Assembly: GCF_022170825.1 (NCBI RefSeq)
Contig: NZ_CP081878.1
Coordinates: forward strand, 2,997,001 to 3,061,000
Direction of reading: 5' to 3'
DNA: 64,000 nucleotides
From: Exiguobacterium acetylicum
Lineage (GTDB): Bacteria > Bacillota > Bacilli > Exiguobacteriales > Exiguobacteriaceae
This document shows, one piece after another, positions 7,734 through 16,879 of the stretch. Both the position numbers and the translations under genes were made by a program. Numbering within the stretch: the first letter of the stretch is position 1; the number at the start of each line of letters is the position of its first letter. Below the pieces are notes generated by a model. It made no database searches and was not told the DNA's origin. It worked only from the letters and a program-made list of their open reading frames with translations.

Positions 7734-9869
7734 ATGGCAGAACATTCATCCCCTTCATCCTTACGAATGATCCATGCGACGTTACGTGCTATGAAAGACC
7801 CCGTTCTTCTTATCGACGCAAATGGAATGATTCAATTTCATAATGACGCTTTTCAACACCAGTTCATGACCACTCCGAACATAGAAACAATCCAGGAACT
7901 TTTTCCGATTACAGATGACTTCTTTCCACTTCAGAAGGAAGCTGTCATTTCAACGACACATCAATTAACGATCACAGCGATTGAAGCGACTAACTATTTT
8001 CTTGTCCATGTTGCATCTCTGAAAATCACGGACTTGTTCGGTTCATCACTTGATGCTGCTTTATTCATCACTGATACGGAATTTCGGATCCAAGCATGTA
8101 ACGAGGTAGCAAGTGCCTTGTTTCAATTTGATCACGTCGAAGATATCATCGGTCTTCAACCGACGATTTTACATGATGCAAAAGAAATGGCTACCCGCCG
8201 TCACCATCTCGAACAACTGAACTTAAAGGATTTATCCGATGCTCAACTCCTTCTGCTTCATGGACGAGAAGCTGAAAATGAATGGACGTACCATCGTTTG
8301 GATGGATCAACGTTTCATGGACGGCTTTATATGACACGTTTACCGAATGATACGTATTTTTTACTCATTCAGGACATTACGACGCAAAAACAAATCGAAT
8401 GGCACCTGACGAAAAGTGAACGCCGATTCCGACTCTTCTCGGAATCCGTCGTTGAAGCTGTCATCTTTCATGATCATGGCATCATCATCGATGCCAATCG
8501 CGCAGCAGAAGTCATCTTCCGCACAAAACTCGAGAAGATGAAAGGAAAAACGACACTTGAGTTGATCCATCCGGATCATCATGCACGTGTCTTACAGCGC
8601 ATCGAGCAACATCGGGAAGAACCTTACGAAGTGCTCGGTCAGCGTGCCGACGGAACTTCTGTCGAAATCGAAGTCTTTCCACGTGAAATCATCTATAACA
8701 ATACCCGCATGCGTGTCGCCGTCGTTCGCGACATTACGGAACGAAAAAAGATCGAGAAAATGCTCGAGCGCGAAAAAAATGCCATCATGCGTCAACGCGA
8801 CATCACGCAATCGATTCTTCAAGCATCCAATGAAGGCTTCTTACTGACGGAAGAGGATGGAAGTTTTATCTTCATGAACGTCAAAGCACGTAAGTTACTT
8901 GATGTTCCAGGAATTGCGCCAAGTAAGATCCAAGAACGGATCAGCTTGATTCCAAATCTCGATTTGAATACTCGATTCGATATGCTCCGACAAGTCGAGG
9001 AACTGCTTGCCGGAAAACATTCTGAACTATCGTTTCGTTTTACGTTACAGCGACCGAATGAGTCCAGTCCGCTCTACTTCGAATTTTATGCGACTGCGAT
9101 CAAAAAGGAGAAGAGCCGTATTTCCCGTCATGGTTTCTTATTCGTTTTCCGCGACCGGACGGAGGAAGCGAAGATGGATCAAGTCAAGGATGAACTCGTT
9201 AGTACAGTATCGCATGAGTTGCGGACGCCATTGTCTTCCATCCTTGGCTATATGGAATTACTTCGATATAAAGAACAGCCGCCTGCTAGGATCGAACGTT
9301 ATGTTGAAATCGTTCACGAAGAAACGAAACGGCTGACGACTCTGTTAAATGAGTTTTTAGATATTCAGCGATTAGAGAGCGGAAAGCAAGAATATGCTTT
9401 CTCATCGTTCTCATTGCGTGAGCTTCTAGTAGCGACCGTTGATGCTTATGGCGAGACCGTCGATTCACATCGCATTGATCTGAAACTACCAGAGGATCCT
9501 GTCCTGATTTTTGCGGACGAGCATAAAATCAAGCAAGTCATTTTGAACTTACTGTCTAACGCCATTAAATACTCTCCACAAGCGGATCATATTGAAGTAA
9601 ATCTTTCAGCAAACTCAGAACAAGCGACGTTGTCTGTAACGGATCACGGACTAGGCATTCCACAAAATGCTTTTGAAAAGCTCTTTACGAAATTTTACCG
9701 AGTCGATAACTCAGACATCCGAAAAATTGGAGGTACCGGACTTGGGCTTGCCATTTGTAAAGAAATCATCGAATCACATGGAGGAGCGATTTCAGTCGAA
9801 TCAGAAATCAATGATGGTTCGACATTCACTGTCGTGCTCGAACGTGACCCAAGAAAGGAATGGAATTGA
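7734..9869 (+). CDS. Cytoplasmic multi-PAS sensor histidine kinase
   Basis: A 711-residue hybrid of sensory PAS domains and a kinase core, with no clear membrane segment. Four PAS-like units can be traced at about residues 15-80, 95-215, 225-340 and 355-475 (for example PVLLIDANGMIQFHNDAF and EAVIFHDHGIIIDANRAAE). The phosphoacceptor is His494 in VSTVSHELRTPLSS, followed by an ATPase domain with NLLSNAIKYSP, DHGLGIP and GGTGLGLAICKEI boxes. No response regulator is adjacent, so it is an orphan kinase here. Its stop codon overlaps the start of a thioester-reductase-like SDR gene (TGATG), implying coupled translation. RBS AGGAGG precedes ATG 7734. Confidence 0.92.
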   Translation: MAEHSSPSSLRMIHATLRAMKDPVLLIDANGMIQFHNDAFQHQFMTTPNIETIQELFPITDDFFPLQKEAVISTTHQLTITAIEATNYFLVHVASLKITDLFGSSLDAALFITDTEFRIQACNEVASALFQFDHVEDIIGLQPTILHDAKEMATRRHHLEQLNLKDLSDAQLLLLHGREAENEWTYHRLDGSTFHGRLYMTRLPNDTYFLLIQDITTQKQIEWHLTKSERRFRLFSESVVEAVIFHDHGIIIDANRAAEVIFRTKLEKMKGKTTLELIHPDHHARVLQRIEQHREEPYEVLGQRADGTSVEIEVFPREIIYNNTRMRVAVVRDITERKKIEKMLEREKNAIMRQRDITQSILQASNEGFLLTEEDGSFIFMNVKARKLLDVPGIAPSKIQERISLIPNLDLNTRFDMLRQVEELLAGKHSELSFRFTLQRPNESSPLYFEFYATAIKKEKSRISRHGFLFVFRDRTEEAKMDQVKDELVSTVSHELRTPLSSILGYMELLRYKEQPPARIERYVEIVHEETKRLTTLLNEFLDIQRLESGKQEYAFSSFSLRELLVATVDAYGETVDSHRIDLKLPEDPVLIFADEHKIKQVILNLLSNAIKYSPQADHIEVNLSANSEQATLSVTDHGLGIPQNAFEKLFTKFYRVDNSDIRKIGGTGLGLAICKEIIESHGGAISVESEINDGSTFTVVLERDPRKEWN

Positions 9870-10933
9870 TGCGGACCTATTTTATGACCGGTTTTCCCGG
9901 TTTTTTAGCAACAAAACTGATTGAACAACTAGCACGTGTCCCGGATCAAATCGCTTGTTTTCATTTGTTGCATGTAGCATCAGAGCGGGATACTGCTTCT
10001 AAGCGACGCGATGATCTTCTCAAACATACGTCCTTACGAGCGGATCAACTCGTGTTACATGAGGGTGATATTACCGTCGAACAGCTTGGCTTAGCACCCG
10101 ATACGCGGATAATCCTGCAACAAGACGTCACACACATTTTCCATCTTGCTGCGCTATATGATTTAGCAACGGCATATGAACCTGCCTTTCGGATCAATGT
10201 CATCGGTACCGCGAACGTGACACAGTTCGCCCACACGTTCCTCTCTTTAGAGCGCTATATCTACTTCAGTACAGCATATGTCTCTGGTCTACGCTCAGGA
10301 ACGGTTCTTGAGGATGATTTACAGGCTAGCACTTTTAAAAATGCTTACGAAGAAACGAAATATCTAGCAGAAGTTCGCTTGCGTAAAGAAATCGGCACGA
10401 TCCCCTATACGATCATTCGTCCTGGAATCGTTGTCGGACATTCCGAAACAGGCGAAACACCGAAGTGGGACGGCGTCTACTTCGTATTGAATGCAATGCG
10501 TCTTTTGCAATCCTTTGCCCCTCTGCCTTATCCCGGTCGGGCAAACGCACTCGTCAACCTCGTGCCATATGATTATGTGATCGAAGCAACTGCTTATCTG
10601 AGTCACGCACCCGTCGGAAAAAATAAGACCTATCACCTGACCGATCCATTCCCACATGGGGCACGCGCGATTTTCGAGATGTTACATGTCGCCTATTACG
10701 GTCGGTATCCGCGTGGCATCGTGCCCTTCCGTCTTGTCAGCACAGCATTGACTCCCGCTGTCGCAAAACGACTCCAGATGCAGCGTCAAACGCTCGATTA
10801 CTTCATTCATTCCGTTCAATATGATACGACACATACTTTACGTGACTTACGCAATACCGGTATCATTTGTCCAGATCTTGCGGAGACGATGCCGCGTCTC
10901 GTCACCTATTACCAAACACATGCATCACACTAA
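9869..10933 (+). CDS. SDR-family NAD(P)-dependent oxidoreductase, thioester-reductase-like
   Basis: A 354-residue extended short-chain dehydrogenase/reductase. The N-terminal TGFPGFLATKLIEQL corresponds to the nucleotide-binding TGxxGFLG motif, with the last Gly replaced by Ala. HIFHLAALYDL follows, then the catalytic FSTAYVSG and Tyr-x-x-x-Lys in YEETKYLAEV, and RPGIVVG. This pattern matches thioester-reductase/male-sterility-type SDRs that act on acyl thioesters, but no carrier domain is present and the substrate is unknown. ATG 9869 is used because AAAGGA is nine bases upstream; ATG 9860 abuts it. It overlaps the kinase stop by one base. A terminator follows. Confidence 0.82.
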   Translation: MRTYFMTGFPGFLATKLIEQLARVPDQIACFHLLHVASERDTASKRRDDLLKHTSLRADQLVLHEGDITVEQLGLAPDTRIILQQDVTHIFHLAALYDLATAYEPAFRINVIGTANVTQFAHTFLSLERYIYFSTAYVSGLRSGTVLEDDLQASTFKNAYEETKYLAEVRLRKEIGTIPYTIIRPGIVVGHSETGETPKWDGVYFVLNAMRLLQSFAPLPYPGRANALVNLVPYDYVIEATAYLSHAPVGKNKTYHLTDPFPHGARAIFEMLHVAYYGRYPRGIVPFRLVSTALTPAVAKRLQMQRQTLDYFIHSVQYDTTHTLRDLRNTGIICPDLAETMPRLVTYYQTHASH

Positions 10934-10982
10934 AAAAAAGTCCAGATCTCCTTTTCTTAAGAAAGGGGCTCTGGACTTTTTA
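10932..10982. terminator. Intrinsic terminator
   Basis: AAAAAGTCCAGA pairs with TCTGGACTTTTT around an inner TCTTAAGA hairpin, between convergent genes. Confidence 0.88.
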
Positions 10983-10987
10983 ATGAA

Positions 10988-12379
10988 TTAGCCAATCAAC
11001 ATGTTTTCTTTCGGATAACGAATCGTCCGATCTCGTTGCGCAGCAAATGTGAATAGGATTGTTAAGGATCCGACGCGTCCTAGTAACATCATGAACATGA
11101 TTAAAAACTTACCGAAGCTATTGAGCTCAGCTGTCACATTCAAAGAAAGACCAACCGTACCAAACGCCGACACCGTCTCAAAGAATAAACCAATGAATGA
11201 GATATTCGGTTGTGTCAATGCAAGGAACGTCGTGATCAGAGCAATGAACAACAAACTGAAGACCGCAATCGCATATGCTTTTTGGATCGCTTGTGTTTGA
11301 ACCGTTCGACGCATTAATACCGTTTCTCGTTGACCACGTATATACGTCCAAACGTTCTTCAAGATGACCGCTGCCGTCGTGACCTTAATCCCGGAACCTG
11401 TTGATGCGGAACCCGCTCCGATATACATCAAGACCATCATTAAGCCGATCGAGAGCGGCACCATCGTCGTTAAATCGATCGTCTGGAAACCAGCCGTTCG
11501 TGTCGTGACGACTTGGAAGAACACGATATGGAGCGCACTGAAAAACGATTCATCTTTTAATGAACCTAAGTTCGATACCCATTCGTAGAGCATCATCGCT
11601 AAAACACCGAGTCCATTGATGACAAGTAATGAAAGCACCATCAATTTAGAATGAAGCGAAATTTTCTTGAAGTTTCGTTTACCAGCGATATCCGCGATGA
11701 CCGTAAAACCAAGACCCCCAATCATCAAGAGCGCTGCAATCGTCAGAATGAATGTTGTATCTTGTTGGAAACCGATTAAATTATCACCCCAAAGTGCGAA
11801 TCCCGCATTGTTGAAGGCGGATACGGCATGAAATAGACCGTAATAGAGTGCTTTCCCAAAGGTATACTTATATTGAATGAATAAATCAAGCGCAATCAAA
11901 AACATACCAACGATTTCAACGAGGATCGTCGTGACGATGATATTACGGACGAGACGAATAGTTCCGCCCGGACTATCGAGATTAAACATCTCTTGGATAA
12001 TGATTCGCTGACGAATCCCAATTTTTCGTCCCGTCACGCTCAGCAAGACGAGCGCAATCGTCATGAATCCAAGCCCACCGACCTGGATTAAGAGCATCAT
12101 GATGATCTGACCGAGTAAATTATAGGATTCGGCAATATTGATCGGTGACAGTCCTGTGACGGTTCCTGCCGATGTCGCGACGAATAGACAATCGATGAAA
12201 GACACATCTTGCCCCTCTTGTTGTGAGATCGGAAGCCACAATAAAAAACCACCTAGTAAAATCGTCAATGTAAAGCCCGTTGCGATGAAACGCGCTGGTT
12301 TATCGAATAGCTGATGATACATCAATTCACCGAAACGCCCGAAGCGCGCCAGTGGTGAACGTCTTTTATGCGAGAACAT
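10988..12379 (-). CDS. Trk/Ktr potassium uptake membrane subunit (KtrB/KtrD type)
   Basis: A 463-residue channel-like K+ transporter of the TrkH/Ktr superfamily, working with a cytoplasmic KtrA/C ring that is not encoded here. The four M1-P-M2 repeats are visible through their selectivity-loop sequences: SAGTVTGLSP, SAFNNAGFALWGDN, TTRTAGFQTID and SAFGTVGLSLN. The N-terminus is short and basic and the length fits KtrB/KtrD rather than the longer TrkH. The ATG is preceded by a GGGGGAGTA ribosome site. The 150-bp upstream gap is too short and lacks features for a c-di-AMP riboswitch. B versus D cannot be assigned. Confidence 0.92.
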   Translation of the reverse strand: MFSHKRRSPLARFGRFGELMYHQLFDKPARFIATGFTLTILLGGFLLWLPISQQEGQDVSFIDCLFVATSAGTVTGLSPINIAESYNLLGQIIMMLLIQVGGLGFMTIALVLLSVTGRKIGIRQRIIIQEMFNLDSPGGTIRLVRNIIVTTILVEIVGMFLIALDLFIQYKYTFGKALYYGLFHAVSAFNNAGFALWGDNLIGFQQDTTFILTIAALLMIGGLGFTVIADIAGKRNFKKISLHSKLMVLSLLVINGLGVLAMMLYEWVSNLGSLKDESFFSALHIVFFQVVTTRTAGFQTIDLTTMVPLSIGLMMVLMYIGAGSASTGSGIKVTTAAVILKNVWTYIRGQRETVLMRRTVQTQAIQKAYAIAVFSLLFIALITTFLALTQPNISFIGLFFETVSAFGTVGLSLNVTAELNSFGKFLIMFMMLLGRVGSLTILFTFAAQRDRTIRYPKENMLIG

Positions 12380-12539
12380 CTTACTCCCCCTAGATTGTTT
12401 TCAGACAGAATTGTCTTTATCATACTCCCTCGAATTAAGAAGTTCTATCGAAATATGCAATCGACTAAACGTTTTCGTATTTTTTTGGTAAACTAGATAA
12501 AAGTGGACGTGTAATCATTAAAGGAGGTTGAGGGAAACA

Positions 12540-12779
12540 GTGGACCCTAAGACGGCTGATCATTCGATTGAGGATGTCTGGCGAAGGCTGGAACGACAAT
12601 CACAATGGATGCCTGCGCAATTGTATTATCAATTCGAGGAACTCTTATCATTACATTTGGAGCAACCGATTCTAAATGAATTGTATCAAGTGTTAAAAAA
12701 ATACGACGTACTGACCGATATAGAGCGTGACGAACGAAACGAAAGCATTCAAATGCTAATCGACGAAAACGGCGCTTGA
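12540..12779 (+). CDS. Small acidic protein of unknown function
   Basis: A 79-residue helical protein, begins MDPKTADHSIEDVWRRLE, rich in Glu, Leu and Gln, no membrane segment. AAGGAGG at 12521-12527 is too close to the in-frame TTG at 12528, so GTG 12540 is chosen (12-base spacing). It lies about 100 bp upstream of motA on the same strand, and could be co-transcribed. I do not recognise a family. Confidence 0.55.
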   Translation: MDPKTADHSIEDVWRRLERQSQWMPAQLYYQFEELLSLHLEQPILNELYQVLKKYDVLTDIERDERNESIQMLIDENGA

Positions 12780-12877
12780 TTCTCGGTTTTTGGATTTCCG
12801 AGCAGAAGAAGTGTCTTCTGCTCTTTTATTTTTCGTTCATATACGGATTACATACAGAAAGGTGGCACACATCAATC

Positions 12878-13663
12878 ATGGATATCGTGTCGATCATCGG
12901 GATCATTCTTGGTCTCATCACACTAGTCGGAGGTATGATCTTAAAAGGTGCGCCTCCAGTCGCTCTACTTAACCCTGCAGCACTCGTCATCATCTTCGTC
13001 GGGACAGCAGCTGCCATCATGATTTCCTTCCCGAAGGAACGATTGAAAGTCTTACCTGCCTTGTTTAAAGTCATCTTATTCGAACAAAAGTTGATGACGA
13101 AACAAGTGTTGCTCGGACAATTTCTGACACTCTCAACGCAAGCACGTAAAGAAGGTCTACTATCTCTCGAATCAGCACTTGAAGAGGTCGATAATGCTTT
13201 CATGAAGCGCGGCGTCATGATGGTCATCGATGGACAACCATCCGAATATGTCGAGGACGTCATGACACGCGACCTCGAAAATATGACGGAACGCCATCAT
13301 GCAAATGCGAACATCTTCACGCAAGCTGGAACCTACGCTCCAACGCTCGGGGTTCTCGGTGCCGTCGTTGGTCTGGTCGCTGCCTTATCGGATTTATCGG
13401 ATATCGAAAAATTAGGTCACGCGATTTCGGGTGCCTTCATTGCGACGCTATTCGGGATATTCACCGGGTACGTTCTGTGGTTCCCGTTCGCAACGAAACT
13501 GAAGCAAAAATCAGCGAGCGAGATTCAGTTGTACGAGATGATGATCGAAGGCATTCTCTCGATTCAAAACGGCGAATCGCCAAAAAACTTAGAGGATAAG
13601 CTACTTGTGTACCTGACACCGAAGGAGCGTGCAAACTATGAAGCGGAAAAAGAAGCCGCATGA
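12878..13663 (+). CDS. motA: Flagellar motor stator protein MotA
   Basis: A 261-residue stator subunit; with MotB it forms the ion channel that powers flagellar rotation. It follows the Bacillus MotA plan closely: two N-terminal helices (IIGIILGLITLVGGMILKG and AALVIIFVGTAAAIMI), a charged cytoplasmic loop with ARKEGLLSLESALEEVDNAF that contacts FliG, then GTYAPTLGVLGAVVGLVAAL and helix 4 (GAFIATLFGIFTGYVLWFPF). ATG 12878 is preceded by GAAAGGTGG. It overlaps motB by 26 bp. No other flagellar genes are in the window. Confidence 0.95.
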   Translation: MDIVSIIGIILGLITLVGGMILKGAPPVALLNPAALVIIFVGTAAAIMISFPKERLKVLPALFKVILFEQKLMTKQVLLGQFLTLSTQARKEGLLSLESALEEVDNAFMKRGVMMVIDGQPSEYVEDVMTRDLENMTERHHANANIFTQAGTYAPTLGVLGAVVGLVAALSDLSDIEKLGHAISGAFIATLFGIFTGYVLWFPFATKLKQKSASEIQLYEMMIEGILSIQNGESPKNLEDKLLVYLTPKERANYEAEKEAA

Positions 13664-14405
13664 CGAACATATCTCCGAAGGCTGGTTGATTCCGTACGCC
13701 GACTTATTGACCTTGCTTCTGGCTCTCTTTATCGTTCTCTTCGCTTCGAGTAATGTTGACGCTGTAAAATTAAAAGCAATGTCACAGTCGTTTAGCTCCG
13801 TCTTCAATGGTGGCTCGGGAATGATCACGAACAGTTCTCTTTCTTCACAAGAAGAAGAGGATTCAAAAAAACTCGATGCCCGGACAAAAGCACAAAGCTA
13901 TGAAATCGCCGAACTCGAGAAAATCAAAGAAGAAGCCAATCAATACATTAAAAATGAAAAGCTTGAGAAAGACATCAAGGTCGAGATCACAAATGAAGGA
14001 CTCGTCTTTACGATTCGTGACCGGGCACTATTCTCGCCAGCTCAGGCAGAAGTAAGAGGACGCTCGCTTCAAATTGCAGAGGGGATGAGCGCCCTTCTCG
14101 TCAAGGCAGGACAACGTCAAATTCAAGTGTCTGGGCATACGGATAACATTCCAATCAACACAGCACAGTACCCATCGAACTGGGAACTTAGTGCGGACCG
14201 GGCGATCAGTTTCATGCGCGCCTTACAAAGAAACCCAAAGCTTGAACCAAAACGTTTTACCGTCAGCGGTTACGGAGAATTCCAACCCATCGCTTCCAAT
14301 CAAACAGAGGCGGGGCGTAGCCAGAATCGACGTGTTGAAGTATTGATTCGACCATTAATCGACTTGAAAGCGAACGTACTCGACGAAACAAAAGTCGAGT
14401 CCTAA
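13638..14405 (+). CDS. motB: Flagellar motor stator protein MotB
   Basis: A 255-residue partner of MotA. A basic N-terminus precedes one membrane helix with the ion-binding Asp in WLIPYADLLTLLLALFIVLFA (PYAD), a plug/linker, a coiled stretch (residues about 75-115), and an OmpA-like peptidoglycan-binding domain (VSGHTDNIPI, NWELSADRAISFM, GYGEFQPIASN, RSQNRRVEVLI). ATG 13638 is inside motA, with GAAGGAG upstream. Whether it uses protons or sodium is not decided by eye. Confidence 0.95.
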   Translation: MKRKKKPHDEHISEGWLIPYADLLTLLLALFIVLFASSNVDAVKLKAMSQSFSSVFNGGSGMITNSSLSSQEEEDSKKLDARTKAQSYEIAELEKIKEEANQYIKNEKLEKDIKVEITNEGLVFTIRDRALFSPAQAEVRGRSLQIAEGMSALLVKAGQRQIQVSGHTDNIPINTAQYPSNWELSADRAISFMRALQRNPKLEPKRFTVSGYGEFQPIASNQTEAGRSQNRRVEVLIRPLIDLKANVLDETKVES

Positions 14406-14407
14406 CC

Positions 14408-14450
14408 AAAAAAGATCCTTCGTGGTAATTACCACGAAGGATCTTTTTTA
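14408..14450. terminator. Intrinsic terminator motAB / ctaM-like
   Basis: AAAAAAGATCCTTCGTGGTAA pairs (first 20 of these) with its complement across TTACCACGAAGGATC and ends in T6; convergent genes. Confidence 0.9.
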
Positions 14451-14981
14451 ATAATATGGACGAATCATGATATAGACGATAACACCGGTCAAACTGACGT
14501 ATAACCAAAGCGGCATCGTAAAGCGTGTCCATTTCTTATGCTTCTCGAAATTTTGATTCACGGCATGCGCGAGCGACATCAAGACGAGTGGAACAATGAC
14601 TGCCGCTAGAATGATGTGCGAAATCAAGATAAAGAAATAGATCGGACGCACAAAACCTTCGCCCCCGAACTTCGTCGATTCACTGACGGCATGATACGTG
14701 ACGTACGAAATCAAGAACAATGTCGTCGTCGTCATCGCACCACCAATGAAGCGACGATGATTCACACGGTTGCCGCGACGAATGGAAATCCAAGCGCCGA
14801 GCAACAACATGAAGGTAAAACTATTGAAGATGGCGTTCAAAAAAGGAAGTAACGTCCAGTCGAATCCTGAATCAACTTGTACGGGTGGTGCAAAAAATAA
14901 GAGCGCCACGAGCAAGTTGATGACAAGCGTCAACAGAATGACGAGCGGGACGAAATTCCGTTTAGTAGCAGGTTGTTGCAT
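14448..14981 (-). CDS. DUF420 membrane protein, CtaM/YozB-like
   Basis: A 177-residue protein with five hydrophobic helices and conserved histidines at helix ends (HRRF, YHAVSE, SHIILA). It matches DUF420 (YozB; CtaM in Staphylococcus aureus, where it is needed for a functional aa3-type oxidase). The C-terminus reads WLYVSLTGVIVYIMIRPYY. It is three bases downstream of a flavoprotein oxidoreductase gene and is probably the last gene of a minus-strand operon. No cytochrome oxidase genes are in the window. Role in oxidase maturation is inferred from family. Confidence 0.85.
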   Translation of the reverse strand: MQQPATKRNFVPLVILLTLVINLLVALLFFAPPVQVDSGFDWTLLPFLNAIFNSFTFMLLLGAWISIRRGNRVNHRRFIGGAMTTTTLFLISYVTYHAVSESTKFGGEGFVRPIYFFILISHIILAAVIVPLVLMSLAHAVNQNFEKHKKWTRFTMPLWLYVSLTGVIVYIMIRPYY

Positions 14982-14984
14982 GAA

Positions 14985-16412
14985 TCATTCTCCTTGTTTC
15001 CAGTCGAAATAACGTTTCAACCATTTTGGGATCGGACCGGCGAATAAACGTTCACGCCAGTAAATATCAGCAGCGCGCTGAACCGCAGCACCACGAATCG
15101 GATACGGGTGGACGACACGCGACAATTGACCGACCTTATCTTTACGTGCCATCGCGTAGACGACTTCTTGCATCCACTCTCCGGCTTGTTCCCCAATCGC
15201 ATGCGCTCCGATTAGTTTACCCCGTTTATCAGCGATGAGCTTGACGCGTCCTTCTGTCTGACCGTTGATGACAAAACGATCGACTTCATCAAGACCTGTC
15301 TGATAGACTTTGATCTCGCCATGTTTCTTGCGTGCCTCTTCTTCCGTCAAACCGAGGTGGAATAATTCAGGCGTCGTGAATGTGACCCAAGGGACCGCTC
15401 GATAATCAGGCTTCGTCCGTAGACCGAATAAAGCATTCGTGACGACGGTTTTTCCTTCGAGTCCTGCGACGTGTGTAAATGGAAGAGAGTTGATCGTATC
15501 CCCGACCGCAAAGATGTGTCGCTGGCTTGTCCGAAGTGAACTGTCGACTTGGACGAATCCTTTTTCGACATGCACGCCAGCTCGGTCAAGACGTAGCGCC
15601 TCGATGCGCGGCTTCCGACCGACCGCTACAAGTACGGCATCCGTTTCGATGACACGTGATTCACCGTTTGCTTCGACCGTGACCTCAATGCCTCCCGCTG
15701 ACTTCCGGACATGCGTGACCTTCGTATCGAGATGTAACGTCAATTCTTGTTCGAGCTGGCGTTGAATGACTTCGACCATGTCACGATCTTCTTTTCCGAG
15801 CAATGTCTTCATGCCTTCGATGACGGTGACTTCTGTTCCAAGATGCGCGTAAGCTTGTGACAACTCAAGACCAATCGCACCACCACCGATAACGAGGAGA
15901 CGTTCTGGACGTTCCGTCAATTCAAAGATCGTCTCGTTCGTTAAATATTCAATCGTATCAAGTCCGTCAATCGGTGGAATGATTGGTTGGGATCCAGTCG
16001 AGATCGCAAACTTCTCACCAACGACAAGTTGCCCCGCCACTTCGACTTCGTGTGCGCTGAGGAAGGTCGCTTCTCCGATGTAGACATCAACACCCAAGTC
16101 CTCGAACCGTTTCGTTCCATCATGTGATTGAATGATGTTGCGTGCCCGATCGACGCTTGCTTTCGTTTTTGAATAGACAGCGTCTCCGTTCAACGTCACG
16201 TTGTACTTCTCTGCCGTCCGCTTCATGACATGAACATCGTGCGCTGCTTCAATCAACGCTTTTGAAGGAACACAACCGTAATGGAGACAATCCCCACCTA
16301 GATGCGTATGGCGTTCAATCAGGGCAACGTGTGCGCCAAGACTCGCTGCACCGGCAGCGATCGTCATTCCTGCTGCACCGCCACCAATGACGACTAATTG
16401 ATAGTTCTTCAT
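14985..16412 (-). CDS. FAD-dependent pyridine nucleotide-disulfide oxidoreductase (mercuric-reductase/LPD-like)
   Basis: A 475-residue class I flavoprotein disulfide reductase. It has the FAD-binding VVIGGGAAGMTIAAGAA, the redox-active pair in GGDCLHYGCVPSKAL, the NAD(P)-binding LLVIGGGAIGLELSQAYAHLG, and the second FAD motif HIFAVGDTIN. The dimer-interface end carries VVHPYPIRGAAVQRAAD instead of the usual HxHPTxxE of lipoamide dehydrogenase, and there is no N-terminal metal-binding domain, so it is a lipoamide-dehydrogenase relative of unknown substrate rather than true LPD or MerA. Its start overlaps the DUF1499 stop by four bases (ATGA). Confidence 0.87.
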   Translation of the reverse strand: MKNYQLVVIGGGAAGMTIAAGAASLGAHVALIERHTHLGGDCLHYGCVPSKALIEAAHDVHVMKRTAEKYNVTLNGDAVYSKTKASVDRARNIIQSHDGTKRFEDLGVDVYIGEATFLSAHEVEVAGQLVVGEKFAISTGSQPIIPPIDGLDTIEYLTNETIFELTERPERLLVIGGGAIGLELSQAYAHLGTEVTVIEGMKTLLGKEDRDMVEVIQRQLEQELTLHLDTKVTHVRKSAGGIEVTVEANGESRVIETDAVLVAVGRKPRIEALRLDRAGVHVEKGFVQVDSSLRTSQRHIFAVGDTINSLPFTHVAGLEGKTVVTNALFGLRTKPDYRAVPWVTFTTPELFHLGLTEEEARKKHGEIKVYQTGLDEVDRFVINGQTEGRVKLIADKRGKLIGAHAIGEQAGEWMQEVVYAMARKDKVGQLSRVVHPYPIRGAAVQRAADIYWRERLFAGPIPKWLKRYFDWKQGE

Positions 16413-16786
16413 CGTGATTCCTCCTCGTAACGGCGTGTAATGTCTTCCATGCGTTTGCGGTTGACACCCCAGTCAGAGTACCCGACACGTGACGCCGAAC
16501 GGAAATGAATCACTTGTGCTGCTTCATCGAAGTAAAATTCGACGTCATCCTTGAAGCGAAAGATTTTACTTGTGAAGATGGCATGGATGTATGTTCCTTC
16601 TTCCTTGACGACTTTAACGCGGTCGAGGCTTTGAAGGATACGTAACAGTTGAAACTTCGAATCTGCAAGCGTTCCTTTGAATGGGAGCGGTCGCATTTTC
16701 ATTTCTTGTAGATCGGTTTGAGTAGATACCGCGTTCGGTTTTCCGGAGAGCGGTTGAAGCGTACCATTTGAAACACCAAGTGCCAT
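16409..16786 (-). CDS. DUF1499 family protein
   Basis: A 125-residue cytoplasmic protein with the DUF1499 pattern: an early PNAVSTQ (compare the family PNCVSSQ), a middle IHAIFTSKIFRFKDDVEFYFDE, and a late HFRSASRVGYSDWGVNRKRMEDI. GGAGGAATC precedes the ATG. It overlaps the downstream oxidoreductase, so the two are translated together. The family's molecular function is unknown. Confidence 0.82.
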   Translation of the reverse strand: MALGVSNGTLQPLSGKPNAVSTQTDLQEMKMRPLPFKGTLADSKFQLLRILQSLDRVKVVKEEGTYIHAIFTSKIFRFKDDVEFYFDEAAQVIHFRSASRVGYSDWGVNRKRMEDITRRYEEESR

Positions 16787-16879
16787 GACTGATTCCTCCG
16801 TTTCCTATCATCTGATCCATTTCGTACTATAATCCACTTAACTTTACCAGTTTCTGTTTCACTCTGCCCGTCTCAGTGT

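Noticed and set aside
12380-12527. Possible c-di-AMP (ydaO-type) riboswitch upstream of the Ktr gene
   Set aside because: Only 148 bp are available and no matching structure or conserved blocks were seen; only AGACA-N4-TGTCT stands out.
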